64,000 nt of DNA from Oscillospiraceae bacterium (lineage in GTDB: Bacteria > Bacillota > Clostridia > Oscillospirales > Acutalibacteraceae). The position numbers and the translations under genes are program-made. Shown here in pieces: positions 19,452-27,972 of the stretch. Under the pieces are notes generated by a model. The model worked only from the letters and a program-made list of their open reading frames with translations. It was not told the origin of the DNA and made no database searches. The stretch lies in contig CADARP010000007.1 of the NCBI GenBank assembly GCA_902790325.1, forward strand, positions 1 through 64,000, given 5' to 3'. Positions within the stretch are counted from its first letter, which is position 1. The number at the start of each line of letters is the position of its first letter.

Positions 19452-21043
19452 CGGAGAAGCAGAGCGCCGGGAACCGCGTGCTGCGCTTTCTCGGCTTCGA
19501 TACCGCGTTCAAAGCCGCGCTGCCGTCCATGATCCATTATAATTGGGCGGTGTTTCTGGCGAACGGCTCGTTCTATATCATCGGCCTGTTCTTCATCCCG
19601 TTCCTGACCAAGGTCGAGGGACTGTCGACTGCGCAGGCCGGGATCGTCGTGCTGTGCGCCAAGCTCTGCGACGCGGTCACCGACCCGCTGATGGGCATCA
19701 TCACCGACCGCACACGTTCGCGCTTCGGCAGGCACAGACCGTATCTGCTGCTGGGGCTGGCGCCGTCGGCGGTGTCGTACTTCATGCTCTGGACGGCGAT
19801 GGGCTTTCGGGACAGCGCCGCTTCGGTCAAGATGCTCTATTTCATCGGCGCGTACATGCTGTTCAGCGTCGCCTATACCGTGGTGGTCGTGCCGCACACG
19901 GCGATGCTGCCGGTGCTCGCACCGCAGTACGATCTGCGCACGCAGTTCAACGCCATGAAGACCATCCTCGACGCGGTCGGGACGGAAGGCTCGTTCCTGA
20001 TCGCAACGCTCATCCTCAGCTACACGCGCCGCGCGGGCACGTCCGTGCTCGGCTCGGCGATCCATGCCATGGGCAACACGCCGGAGTTCGATCCGACGTT
20101 CCGCGGCAGGTTTCTGCTGATGGGTGCGGTGCTGAGCCTGTTTTTCTCGCTGCCGCTTCTGGCGACGTTCTTCGGCACGAAGGAGCCGGATTCCCGTGCT
20201 CTGCCGGTGCCGCCGTTCCGGCTGCGGACGTTCCTCACGGAGTACCGCTCCATCTGGAGCAGCAGGGCGTTCCGGCAGTATTTCGCCCTGAGCTTTTTTA
20301 ACGTCATCGCGCTCGGGTTCGTGTCCAATTCGTCCTACTACTTTCTCAGCAGCGTCGCGCAGATGGTGAGCCTGTATACGATCACCAACCTCATTTCGCA
20401 GGCGGGCGAGGTGATGGGCTTCCCGCTCAATTACGTGCTGTCCATCCGCCGCTCGAAGCAGACGCCCGCCAAGATCGAGCTGCCGTTCATCGTGCTGGCG
20501 CTGCTTGTCAGCTTCTTCGTAAAGCCCGGCAGCCCGAAGGCGCTGCTGATCCTCGTGTATATCTTCTACAACTTCGGCCTTGCCGGCGTCAGCAGCGTGA
20601 CGAGCAACATCCTGCCGGATGTGACGGACGTGGACGAGATGATCTCCGGCGAGCGGCGCGAGGGCAAGATCGCCACATTCTCGACGCTGGTCAGAAAGAT
20701 CGTGTCGGGACTGGCCGCCGCGGTGACGGGACTGATCCTCGGCGCGTTCGGATTTGACGCGGGCGCGACGGCGCAGACGCCGACCGCGGTTTTCGGCGTG
20801 CGGTTCACGTATGCCGTGCTGCCGATCCTCATGATCACCGGCTCGATCGTCACGGCGCACCGGTACGGGATGGAGAAATCCGACCACGCGCTGATCCGCC
20901 GCGCCATCCGCGAAAAGCACGAGACGGGCGAGGCGAACCTGACGGACGCGGAAAAAGAGACCTGCGCGCGCATCGCGGGACTGCGCTGGGAGGACATGTG
21001 GATCGGCCGGCCGCCGGTGCCGGCGCGCTGCGCGGGGGAGTAA
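19448..21043 (+). CDS. GPH-type (glycoside/pentoside/hexuronide) MFS transporter
   Basis: 531 residues with about twelve membrane helices. The DPLMGIITDRTRSRFGRHRP loop between early helices is the hallmark of the GPH family, whose members move sugars or related solutes with a cation. The substrate is unknown. It is coupled by a 4-bp overlap to the cysteine-peptidase-like gene. The neighbours are not sugar enzymes, so the context does not define the cargo. Confidence 0.85.
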   Translation: MTEKQSAGNRVLRFLGFDTAFKAALPSMIHYNWAVFLANGSFYIIGLFFIPFLTKVEGLSTAQAGIVVLCAKLCDAVTDPLMGIITDRTRSRFGRHRPYLLLGLAPSAVSYFMLWTAMGFRDSAASVKMLYFIGAYMLFSVAYTVVVVPHTAMLPVLAPQYDLRTQFNAMKTILDAVGTEGSFLIATLILSYTRRAGTSVLGSAIHAMGNTPEFDPTFRGRFLLMGAVLSLFFSLPLLATFFGTKEPDSRALPVPPFRLRTFLTEYRSIWSSRAFRQYFALSFFNVIALGFVSNSSYYFLSSVAQMVSLYTITNLISQAGEVMGFPLNYVLSIRRSKQTPAKIELPFIVLALLVSFFVKPGSPKALLILVYIFYNFGLAGVSSVTSNILPDVTDVDEMISGERREGKIATFSTLVRKIVSGLAAAVTGLILGAFGFDAGATAQTPTAVFGVRFTYAVLPILMITGSIVTAHRYGMEKSDHALIRRAIREKHETGEANLTDAEKETCARIAGLRWEDMWIGRPPVPARCAGE

Positions 21044-21090
21044 AATATTAATTATTGTATAATACCCAAGACGAATAATTGAAGGTGTAA

Positions 21091-24000
21091 ATGATGAAAA
21101 GAAGATGGAAAAACGTGTTGGCGCTGCTGCTGGCTGCGGCGCTCGTTTTCGGTGCGGCGCCCGCCGGCGCAAATCCGCGCGGTCTGACCCTGCGCGCAAG
21201 CGCGGAAACAGTTTCCGGTTCCTGCGGCGCGGACGGCGACAACGTCACATGGACAGGCGACAACGTCACATGGACATTGGATACGGAAACCGGCGAGTTG
21301 ACCATCAGCGGTACGGGCGCAATGGAGGAGTATTTTTTTTCTTCTTCTCCTTGGTATTCGTACCGTTCCTCTGTCAAAACCGTAACGATCGACAGCGGCG
21401 TGACGAGCATCGGCAATGGCGCCTTCGAGGATTGCTCGGGACTGACGAGCGTGACGATCCCGGACAGCGTGACGAGCATTGGCAATTATGCCTTCCGCGG
21501 CTGCACGGGACTGACAAGTGTGACGATCCCGGACAGCGTGACCAGCATCGGTTATTCTGCCTTCTCCGGCTGCACGGGACTGACAAATGTGACGATCCCC
21601 AATGGCGTGACCGGCATCGGCAATGGAGCCTTCCGCGATTGCTTTATCGGGAGGGAGGCCTTCTCAGGTTGTACGGGACTGACGAGCGTTACGATCCCGA
21701 ATAGCGTGACCAGCATCTACGATTATGCCTTCTCCCGCGTCGGCAACGTCGTGTATTCCGGTTCCGCAACCGGTTCACCGTGGGGCGCGCAGAGTGTCAA
21801 TAAATATGTAGAAGAACCGTTTATTTTTGATTCCGTCGAAAAGAAAGCCCTGCTTTGGTGCAGCCGAACTGTGCAAGGATCTGTTATCATCCCGGACAGC
21901 GTGACCAGCATTGATAGTTACGCCTTCTACGGCTGCAAGAGTCTGACGAGCGTTACGATCCCGGACAGCGTGACCAGCATCGGTGAACGTGCCTTTGCGT
22001 GGTGTGAAGGACTGACGAGCGTTACGATCCCGGACAGCGTGACCAGCATCGGTGAACGTGCCTTTGCGTGGTGCGAAGGACTGACGAGTGTGACGATCCC
22101 GGACAGCGTGACCAGCATCGGCAATGGCGCCTTCGAGGATTGCACGGGACTGACGAGCGTGACGATCCCGAACAGCGTGACGAGCATCGGCGAGAGCGCC
22201 TTCTACGGCTGCACGGGACTGACGAGCGTGACGATCCCGGACAGCGTGACCAGCATCGGCTGGGGCGCCTTCTCCGGCTGCCCGTTGGAGTATGTTAAAA
22301 TGGGGGCGGGATTGACGTCCATTCCATCCTCTTTGATCCAAAAAGACACATTGAAAGAGTTTATCATTGGGGACAGCGTGACGAGCATCGGCAATTATGC
22401 CTTCTACGGCTGCACGGGACTGACGAGCGTGACGATCCCGGACAGCGTGACAAGCATCGGAGATTATGCCTTCGTGGACTGCGCAAGTCTTCGCACTTTC
22501 TTGGTCAGCGCCGGAAATGCTTATTACACAAGCGACGAAAACGGTGCTCTTTACAACAAAATGAAATCCGTGCTGCTTCAATACCCCGCTGGAAATCCGC
22601 GCACAGCATTCACGATCCCGGACAGCGTAACGACCATCGGCGATGAAGCCTTCCGCGGCTGCACGGGACTGACGAGCGTGACGATCCCGGACAGTGTGAC
22701 CAGCATCGGCGAATATGCTTTCGTCGAATGCACGGGCTTGACGAGCGTGACGATCCCGGACAGCGTAATGACCATAGGCGATCTCGCCTTCGCGGGCTGC
22801 GCAAGCGTTACTGCATTTTTGGTCAATACACAAAGCGCTAACTTCTGCAGCGATGCAGACGGCGTACTGTATAATAAAGACAAAACGGAATTGATCCAAT
22901 ACCCGATCGGCGATCCGCGCACTGCATTCACGATCCCAGACGGTGTGACCAGCATAGGAGTAGGTGCTTTTGCGGTTTGTGAGGGACTAACAAGCGTGAC
23001 GATCCCCGACAGCATGACAAGCATCGGCGAGAGCGCCTTCTACGGCTGCACGGGACTGACGAGCGTAACGATTCCGGACAGCGTGACGAGCATCGGCGAG
23101 GGCGCCTTCGCGGACTGCACGGGACTGACGAGCGTGACGATCGGAAACAGCGTGACCAGCATCGGCATTTATGCCTTCTACGACTGCAAGATCCTTACGA
23201 GCGTAACGATTCCGGACAGCGTGACGAGCATCGGCGAGGGCGCCTTCGAGGATTGCTCGGGACTGACGAGCGTGACGATCCCGAACAGCGTGACCAGCAT
23301 CGGCAGTTATGCCTTCTACGGCTGCACGGGACTGACGAGCGTGACGATCCCGAACAGCGTGACGAGCATCGGCGACCGCGCCTTCTACGGCTGCACGGGA
23401 CTGACGAGCGTTACGATCCCGGACAGCGTGACGAGCATCGGCGAACATGCCTTCTACGAATGCACGGGACTGACGAGCGTTACGATCCCGGACAGCGTAA
23501 CGACCATCGGCGATTACGCCTTCCGCGGCTGCACGGGACTGACGCGCGTTACGATCCCGGACAGCTTGACCAGCATCGGCGAAGAAGCCTTCTTCGGCTG
23601 CCCGTTGGAGTATGTTAAAATGGGGGCGGGATTGACGTCCATTCCATCCTCTTTGATTCAAAAAGACACATTGAAAGAGTTTATCATTGGGGACAGCGTG
23701 ACGAGCATCGGCGACCGCGCCTTCTCCGGCTGCACGGGACTGACGAGCGTTACGATCTCCAACAGCGTGACGACCATCGGCGATTACGCCTTCCGCGGCT
23801 GCACGGGACTGACGAGCGTGACAATCGGGAACAGCGTGACCGGCATCGGCGAGTGGGCCTTCTACGGCTGCAAGAGTCTGACAAGTGTGACGATCCCGAA
23901 CAGCGTGACAAATATTGGCTATTCCGCCTTCTACGGTTGCACGGGACTGACGAGCGTGACGATCCCGAACAGCGTGACCAGCATAGGAGCAGGTGCTTTT

Positions 24001-24402
24001 GCATTTTGTGAGGGACTAACAAGCGTGACGATCCCCGACAGCATGACAAGCATCGGCGAGAGCGCCTTCTCCTGCTGCACGGGACTGACGAGCGTTTGGT
24101 ATACCGGCACGCTTGCGCAATGGTGTGAAATCACGTTCGAGAATTTTGACTCAAATCCGGTAAGTTACGCACACAACTTGTATATTCAAGATCAGCTTTT
24201 AACGGAAGTTGTGATCCCGGACAGCGTGACCAGCATCGGCGACCGCGCCTTCTACGGCTGCACGGGACTGACGAGCGTGACGATCCCGAACAGCGTGACG
24301 AGCATCGGTTATTCTGCCTTCTCCGGCTGCACGGGACTGACAAATGTGACGATCCCCAATGGCGTGACCGGCATCGGCAATGGAGCCTTCCGCGATTGCT
24401 GA
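21091..24402 (+). CDS. BspA-like leucine-rich-repeat surface protein, frameshifted
   Basis: A signal peptide (about 1-28) and an N-terminal segment TLDTETGELTISGTGAM are followed by about 35 LRR_5 repeats of 23 residues with consensus LTSVTIPDSVTSIGxxAFxxC. Two non-repeat insertions carry YVKMGAGLTSIPSSLI. The reading frame ends at a TGA (24400-24402), where the next repeat would continue after a loss of 16 bp relative to the usual unit. The remainder is in another frame up to 25178. BspA-like proteins are surface adhesins in gut anaerobes and parasites. A TATAAT lies at 21058-21063 with no clear -35. An ATG three bases later is an equally good start. Confidence 0.85.
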   Translation: MMKRRWKNVLALLLAAALVFGAAPAGANPRGLTLRASAETVSGSCGADGDNVTWTGDNVTWTLDTETGELTISGTGAMEEYFFSSSPWYSYRSSVKTVTIDSGVTSIGNGAFEDCSGLTSVTIPDSVTSIGNYAFRGCTGLTSVTIPDSVTSIGYSAFSGCTGLTNVTIPNGVTGIGNGAFRDCFIGREAFSGCTGLTSVTIPNSVTSIYDYAFSRVGNVVYSGSATGSPWGAQSVNKYVEEPFIFDSVEKKALLWCSRTVQGSVIIPDSVTSIDSYAFYGCKSLTSVTIPDSVTSIGERAFAWCEGLTSVTIPDSVTSIGERAFAWCEGLTSVTIPDSVTSIGNGAFEDCTGLTSVTIPNSVTSIGESAFYGCTGLTSVTIPDSVTSIGWGAFSGCPLEYVKMGAGLTSIPSSLIQKDTLKEFIIGDSVTSIGNYAFYGCTGLTSVTIPDSVTSIGDYAFVDCASLRTFLVSAGNAYYTSDENGALYNKMKSVLLQYPAGNPRTAFTIPDSVTTIGDEAFRGCTGLTSVTIPDSVTSIGEYAFVECTGLTSVTIPDSVMTIGDLAFAGCASVTAFLVNTQSANFCSDADGVLYNKDKTELIQYPIGDPRTAFTIPDGVTSIGVGAFAVCEGLTSVTIPDSMTSIGESAFYGCTGLTSVTIPDSVTSIGEGAFADCTGLTSVTIGNSVTSIGIYAFYDCKILTSVTIPDSVTSIGEGAFEDCSGLTSVTIPNSVTSIGSYAFYGCTGLTSVTIPNSVTSIGDRAFYGCTGLTSVTIPDSVTSIGEHAFYECTGLTSVTIPDSVTTIGDYAFRGCTGLTRVTIPDSLTSIGEEAFFGCPLEYVKMGAGLTSIPSSLIQKDTLKEFIIGDSVTSIGDRAFSGCTGLTSVTISNSVTTIGDYAFRGCTGLTSVTIGNSVTGIGEWAFYGCKSLTSVTIPNSVTNIGYSAFYGCTGLTSVTIPNSVTSIGAGAFAFCEGLTSVTIPDSMTSIGESAFSCCTGLTSVWYTGTLAQWCEITFENFDSNPVSYAHNLYIQDQLLTEVVIPDSVTSIGDRAFYGCTGLTSVTIPNSVTSIGYSAFSGCTGLTNVTIPNGVTGIGNGAFRDC

Positions 24403-25178
24403 CGATCCCGGACAGCGTGACGAGCATTGGTTGGAGCGCTTTCGGTGGTTGCTGGGATTTGAAAACCGTCTGCTACGGCGGAGCGAATCAATCTGCTATT
24501 CTGATTGGTGGGGGAAATTCAGCGCTGGAAAACGCCCGGTGGTTCTATCACAAGCACGACGACAAAACGGCGACAGAGACACGCAATGCGGCTGCGCCGA
24601 CCTGCAAGTCCGAGGGATACTCCGGCGACGTCTATTATGCGCCGTGCGGCGTTTTGAAGCAGGCAGGCGAAAAACTGCCGGTCGATCCGAATGCACATGC
24701 GTTCGGCGCGTGGACATTGACGGCCGCGCCGACTATCTATGCGGAGGGTGTGGAAACGCAGACCTGCGCTATCTGCGGCGCAAAGAACACGCGCAGCATC
24801 ATTCCCAAGCTGCCGATGGCGAAGGTCGCCATCCATGATTTCACACCGTCGTCCAAAACGTATGCTTACCGCAGCTCGATCACTTTCGCCGCGACGGTCG
24901 AGAACCCGACGCCGAACGGACAGATCCATTGGTTCGTCGACGGCGAGGACGTGCACACGGGTGAAGTCTACACCGCCGAGAACGTCCGGCACAGTTTCTT
25001 CTTGCAGGCGAAGTACTTTGACGACGGCAAAGAGATCCCGCAGGCCGCGACCGAGATCGAAAAGGTCAACGTCAACACCGGTTTCTTCGCGCGGCTGATT
25101 GCTTTCTTCCGCGGTCTGTTCGGCCTTCTGCCGAAGGAAGCGCAGGCGTACCTCGGCCTCGACCGCGTCTTTTCCTGA
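24396..25178 (+). pseudogene. C-terminal part of the BspA-like protein, out of frame
   Basis: This frame resumes with one more LRR_5 unit (TIPDSVTSIGWSAFGGC). A segment with ETQTCAICGAKNTRSIIPKL follows, a cysteine-pair module common after repeats in Firmicutes surface proteins. Then come an Ig-like domain (about 145-225) and an amphipathic tail with FFARLIAFFRGLFGLLP. It has no ribosome site of its own. Together with 21091-24402 it would give one protein of about 1360 residues. Confidence 0.75.
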
Positions 25179-25192
25179 TAACCCGCTGTTCA

Positions 25193-25226
25193 CGACCCGC
25201 CCTCTCTCCGGGGGAGGGTCGCTTTT
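25193..25226 (+). terminator. Terminator after the leucine-rich-repeat gene
   Basis: GACCC / GGGTC arms flank a CCTCTCTCCGGGGGA loop, followed by a short T run. The loop sequence recurs almost exactly in the terminator at 27590-27622. Confidence 0.7.
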
Positions 25227-25350
25227 CGCTCTCTTCGCGGGTTCCCGTGCAGAACGCAGACAAAGAGGGTTTATTGCTTTATGAAAGGTTGATGCCGTTT
25301 TTAGCCTCCCTTGTGCAAACAATGTCAACAGCTTAAGGATTCCATTCAGA

Positions 25351-25377
25351 CTTGAACAACGATTTGCGTTGTTCAAG
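25351..25377. repeat. Perfect 11-bp hairpin
   Basis: Arms CTTGAACAACG / CGTTGTTCAAG around ATTTG. No T run follows. It lies in a gene-free stretch (25179-25945) that otherwise holds two palindromic elements, one terminator and one promoter. I see no convincing gene in that stretch on either strand. Confidence 0.6.
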
Positions 25378-25503
25378 CCATAGGGGCTGCAGTCTGACAC
25401 CCGCGGAGAATAACACCGGAAAACACAGACGGTACGCATGTTTGCGTGCCGCCGTGCGGAATGATCCGCACCCTGCGCGGCGGATGGATTTGCAAACGTC
25501 ATC

Positions 25504-25530
25504 GGGCCGATGTAGGCATCGGCCCCTACG
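25504..25530 (-). repeat. Dispersed palindromic element, diverged inverted copy
   Basis: Arms GGGCCGATG / CATCGGCCC with a 4-nt loop and a CTACG flank. Read on the minus strand it matches copies 118-152 and 25643-25677, except that an A-T pair in the stem is replaced by C-G on both sides. The stem is therefore preserved. Confidence 0.7.
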
Positions 25531-25642
25531 CACGCACGAATCCGTGTGTTCTTCTCTAATGCCGGGTCGTTCCATTCGCGTATTAATGCGAACGCACCTT
25601 GTCACGACAGGCGGCATGCGTCCGCTGTACTTTCCGGCGAGC

Positions 25643-25677
25643 CGTAGGGGACGATGCCCACATCGTCCCGCCGTATC
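25643..25677 (+). repeat. Dispersed palindromic element, copy 2
   Basis: Identical over 35 bp to 118-152. It lies about 110 bp from the inverted copy at 25504-25530, so the pair may mark the ends of a larger unit. Confidence 0.75.
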
Positions 25678-25856
25678 CGTCCGATGTCTTTTTCGGCGTG
25701 CCATAGTACACCGTAAATTCAAATACGTTATGATCTCTTGCGCCCTTGCACAGGGGAGGCTGATTATTGATGGGTTGCACGGATTTCCATGATGAACCTT
25801 TTCTTTGCCTTTCGCGGTTTCCGCGTTCCTTAATCGAACCTTAAGGGTTTGTGTAA

Positions 25857-25885
25857 TTGAATCTTAATCTCCTGTTTTTTATACT
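25857..25885 (+). promoter_or_regulatory. Promoter with direct-repeat operator before a small secreted peptide
   Basis: TTGAAT (25857-25862), 17 bp, TATACT (25880-25885). The direct repeat TCGAACCTTAA (25834-25844) and TTGAATCTTAA (25857-25867) has a spacing of 23 bp, about two helical turns. Its second copy covers the -35 element. This is the layout of response-regulator operators. Confidence 0.65.
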
Positions 25886-25945
25886 ATAGGTGCAATGAGG
25901 ACGAAGCACACGAAACGTCCCCGGGGAAAGAAGAGGAGATTGATG

Positions 25946-26185
25946 ATGAAAAAAGCCGCCATGATCTTGCTGTCCGTGCTCGCCGTACTGATTACCGTCT
26001 TCACGCTCGCCGAGAAGAAGGCGCCCGTATCCGCGCAGACGGCGCAGACCGAAGAGATCGTCCTTGCGGAACTGAATATGGACGCGCAGGCGGACACGCT
26101 CGGCGGCTCGACCGGCGGCGCGCCGGTGTTGACGGCGGACGAACTGGCGGCGTTTGTTCTGGACTTCGAGGACGGCGCGCAGTGA
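25946..26185 (+). CDS. Small secreted or membrane-anchored peptide, unknown
   Basis: 79 residues. A hydrophobic N-terminal helix (about 5-18) is followed by a short acidic, alanine-rich tail with GGSTGGAPVLTADELAAFVLDFEDG. GAGGAG lies 7 nt before this ATG; the ATG immediately upstream is an alternative. It has its own promoter and a possible two-site operator. No family is recognised. A small regulated export product or a signal is possible, but this is speculation. Confidence 0.6.
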   Translation: MKKAAMILLSVLAVLITVFTLAEKKAPVSAQTAQTEEIVLAELNMDAQADTLGGSTGGAPVLTADELAAFVLDFEDGAQ

Positions 26186-26222
26186 TTTCGTGCCCGCCTG
26201 CCCGCATTTCGTACCGGATCCC

Positions 26223-26251
26223 TTGACATGCGCGGCGGATTGCTTTAGAAT
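26223..26251 (+). promoter_or_regulatory. Promoter of the secreted papain-like gene
   Basis: TTGACA (26223-26228), 17 bp, TAGAAT (26246-26251), 30 bp before the start codon. Confidence 0.85.
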
Positions 26252-26281
26252 GGACAAACAAACGGAATAGGAGTGCGAAAG

Positions 26282-27556
26282 ATGAAAAGATTCTTGTCCC
26301 TTGTCCTGTGCCTGACGCTGTTTGCGGGCAGTCTGGCGCTTCCCGTCGGCGCACAGGATGCCGAACCGGCCGCGGCGAATGTGCATGCCGAAAGCGCCGA
26401 TGACAGAGAGACCGTCACGGTATATTACAACGTAGACGGCGACGCCTTTCAGGAAGACTATGTCGTCAATGAACCCGTAACGCTCCGGATGGACATGGCC
26501 ATGCGGCAGTTCGGGAACCGCATGATCGTCGGCTGGAAAACGGAATCCGGCAAAGAATACTATTACGACAACACGGATCTGTGGTACCCGTCCGGAAAAA
26601 CCGATATGGTGCTGCACAGCGGAGAAACGTGCACGTTCTATCCGATCTGGTGCCCGATCGCGCTGACGCAGGACGAGGTCTTTAACTTTGTGAATGCCGA
26701 CAGTTATTTTGACATTGGCGAACAGGGAACCTATCTGACCCAACAGCACACTTCCCGCTTCACGCAGAACTGGATCGCGGCGTATGCGTGGTCGCCGTTT
26801 GCGGTGCCCGCCGCCCTGCTCGGCACGTTCTTTATGACAAAATGGCTCGAAGGTTTTCACGGCGCCTGCTGCGGATTCGCCGTTTCCTCCCTGCTGCAGC
26901 ATTACGGAAAGATCGACCTGCTCTCCAAACAGGGCGTTTCCCGCGTCAGCGAACTCGAACCGGATGAAGCGCTCATCAGCACGCTCAACTATTACAACAT
27001 GCAGGCTGCGCCGTGCTGCATCGCCAGCCACGTCGCGCTGCAGCCGGGCACGCAGGCGTACAGCGACCAGCTTCACGCACTGTATGACACGCTTGCGGCC
27101 GGCCGTCCGGTGTATTTTGAACAGTACGGCGATTATCCGCACGTCCTTCGCTTCATTCTTTCGCTCCCGTTCGCGAAACTGCGCACGGAGCGTCAGGATT
27201 CGGATAGGTTTATGTTCCACGGCGTCGTGCTTACCGGCGCGTATACGGACGATAACGGCAATCATATCCTGATCATGTACGACAACAACTCGTGGAATTA
27301 TGTCAGCGGAACGTGCAACGTCCTCTATATCGATCCGGACTTTACACAGATCCATTCCACCTACGCCGCGAACAGCGGCGAAATACTGAAAGGATTCACT
27401 TGGAACGATACGCTCGACCAGTACGATTCCTTTAAAACCGAGGGAACATCCAATCCGTTTGCCTGGCATAGACAGTTTCTGAAGAACCTGCCGTCTCTGG
27501 CGCGGCAGATCGTCACGCTGTTCAAGACGGCATATACTCCGAAAGATCCGGCGTAA
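26282..27556 (+). CDS. Secreted protein with InlB-like module and papain-like domain
   Basis: 424 residues. It has a signal peptide (about 1-22) and a beta-rich InlB-like module ending GETCTFYPIW (about 45-122). A C-terminal domain follows with the Cys-His-Asn pattern of papain-like folds: HGACCGFAVSSLLQHYG, FMFHGVVLTGAY and YDNNSW. Peptidase activity is inferred, not shown. The start fits AGGAG 8 nt upstream. It is followed by a strong terminator and stands alone. Confidence 0.6.
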   Translation: MKRFLSLVLCLTLFAGSLALPVGAQDAEPAAANVHAESADDRETVTVYYNVDGDAFQEDYVVNEPVTLRMDMAMRQFGNRMIVGWKTESGKEYYYDNTDLWYPSGKTDMVLHSGETCTFYPIWCPIALTQDEVFNFVNADSYFDIGEQGTYLTQQHTSRFTQNWIAAYAWSPFAVPAALLGTFFMTKWLEGFHGACCGFAVSSLLQHYGKIDLLSKQGVSRVSELEPDEALISTLNYYNMQAAPCCIASHVALQPGTQAYSDQLHALYDTLAAGRPVYFEQYGDYPHVLRFILSLPFAKLRTERQDSDRFMFHGVVLTGAYTDDNGNHILIMYDNNSWNYVSGTCNVLYIDPDFTQIHSTYAANSGEILKGFTWNDTLDQYDSFKTEGTSNPFAWHRQFLKNLPSLARQIVTLFKTAYTPKDPA

Positions 27557-27589
27557 CGCGGCGCCGAACACCCGCAAATAGAGTCAGCA

Positions 27590-27622
27590 ACCCGTCCTCT
27601 CTCCGGGGGACGGGTCGTTTTC
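27590..27622 (+). terminator. Terminator after the papain-like gene
   Basis: ACCCGTCC / GGACGGGT stem around TCTCTCCGGG, followed by a T-rich tract. The loop and arms resemble the terminator at 25193-25226. Confidence 0.85.
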
Positions 27623-27680
27623 TGTCCGGACGGTTCTACCCTTTCCCGCGGCTTCATACGATAAAAGCGGAGGTGAGCGT

Positions 27681-27971
27681 ATGCATTGCTGTGTGACGGA
27701 TCTGCGGTGCAAGGACGTCATCTGCCGCGCGGACGGCAAGCGGATCGGCAACATCTGCGACGTGGACGTCGACACCTGCACCGGTCAGGTCGCTGCGATC
27801 GTGATCTACGGCCGCAGCCGCTGGTTCGGTCTTTTGGGACACGAGGAGGATATCCGCATCCGCTGGGAGGACATCGAGGTCATCGGCGACGATACGGTGA
27901 TCGTCAGCCGCCGGCCTTCCTGCCGCGATGCGCGTTCCCGCCGCGGCAAACCGTACGGAAAGGAGTGTTAG
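27681..27971 (+). CDS. YlmC/YmxH-type PRC-barrel protein
   Basis: 96 residues. The PRC-barrel core reads RCKDVICRADGKRIGNICDVDVD, followed by GHEEDIRIRWEDIEVIGDDTVIV. This matches the YlmC/YmxH family linked with sporulation and cell-envelope regulation in Firmicutes. GGAGGTGAG lies before the ATG. yabP starts 1 bp after the stop codon. Confidence 0.82.
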   Translation: MHCCVTDLRCKDVICRADGKRIGNICDVDVDTCTGQVAAIVIYGRSRWFGLLGHEEDIRIRWEDIEVIGDDTVIVSRRPSCRDARSRRGKPYGKEC

Positions 27972-27972
27972 T

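Noticed and set aside
21400-24400. Tandem DNA satellite or CRISPR
   Set aside because: The repeats are in frame and encode LRR_5 units of 23 residues.
24390-24410. Programmed ribosomal frameshift in the LRR gene
   Set aside because: No slippery heptamer or downstream structure is visible, and the change equals loss of 16 bp from a repeat unit.
25333-25792. Two overlapping open frames on opposite strands in the spacer after the LRR gene
   Set aside because: Both run through the palindromic elements, lack ribosome sites and have no recognisable product.
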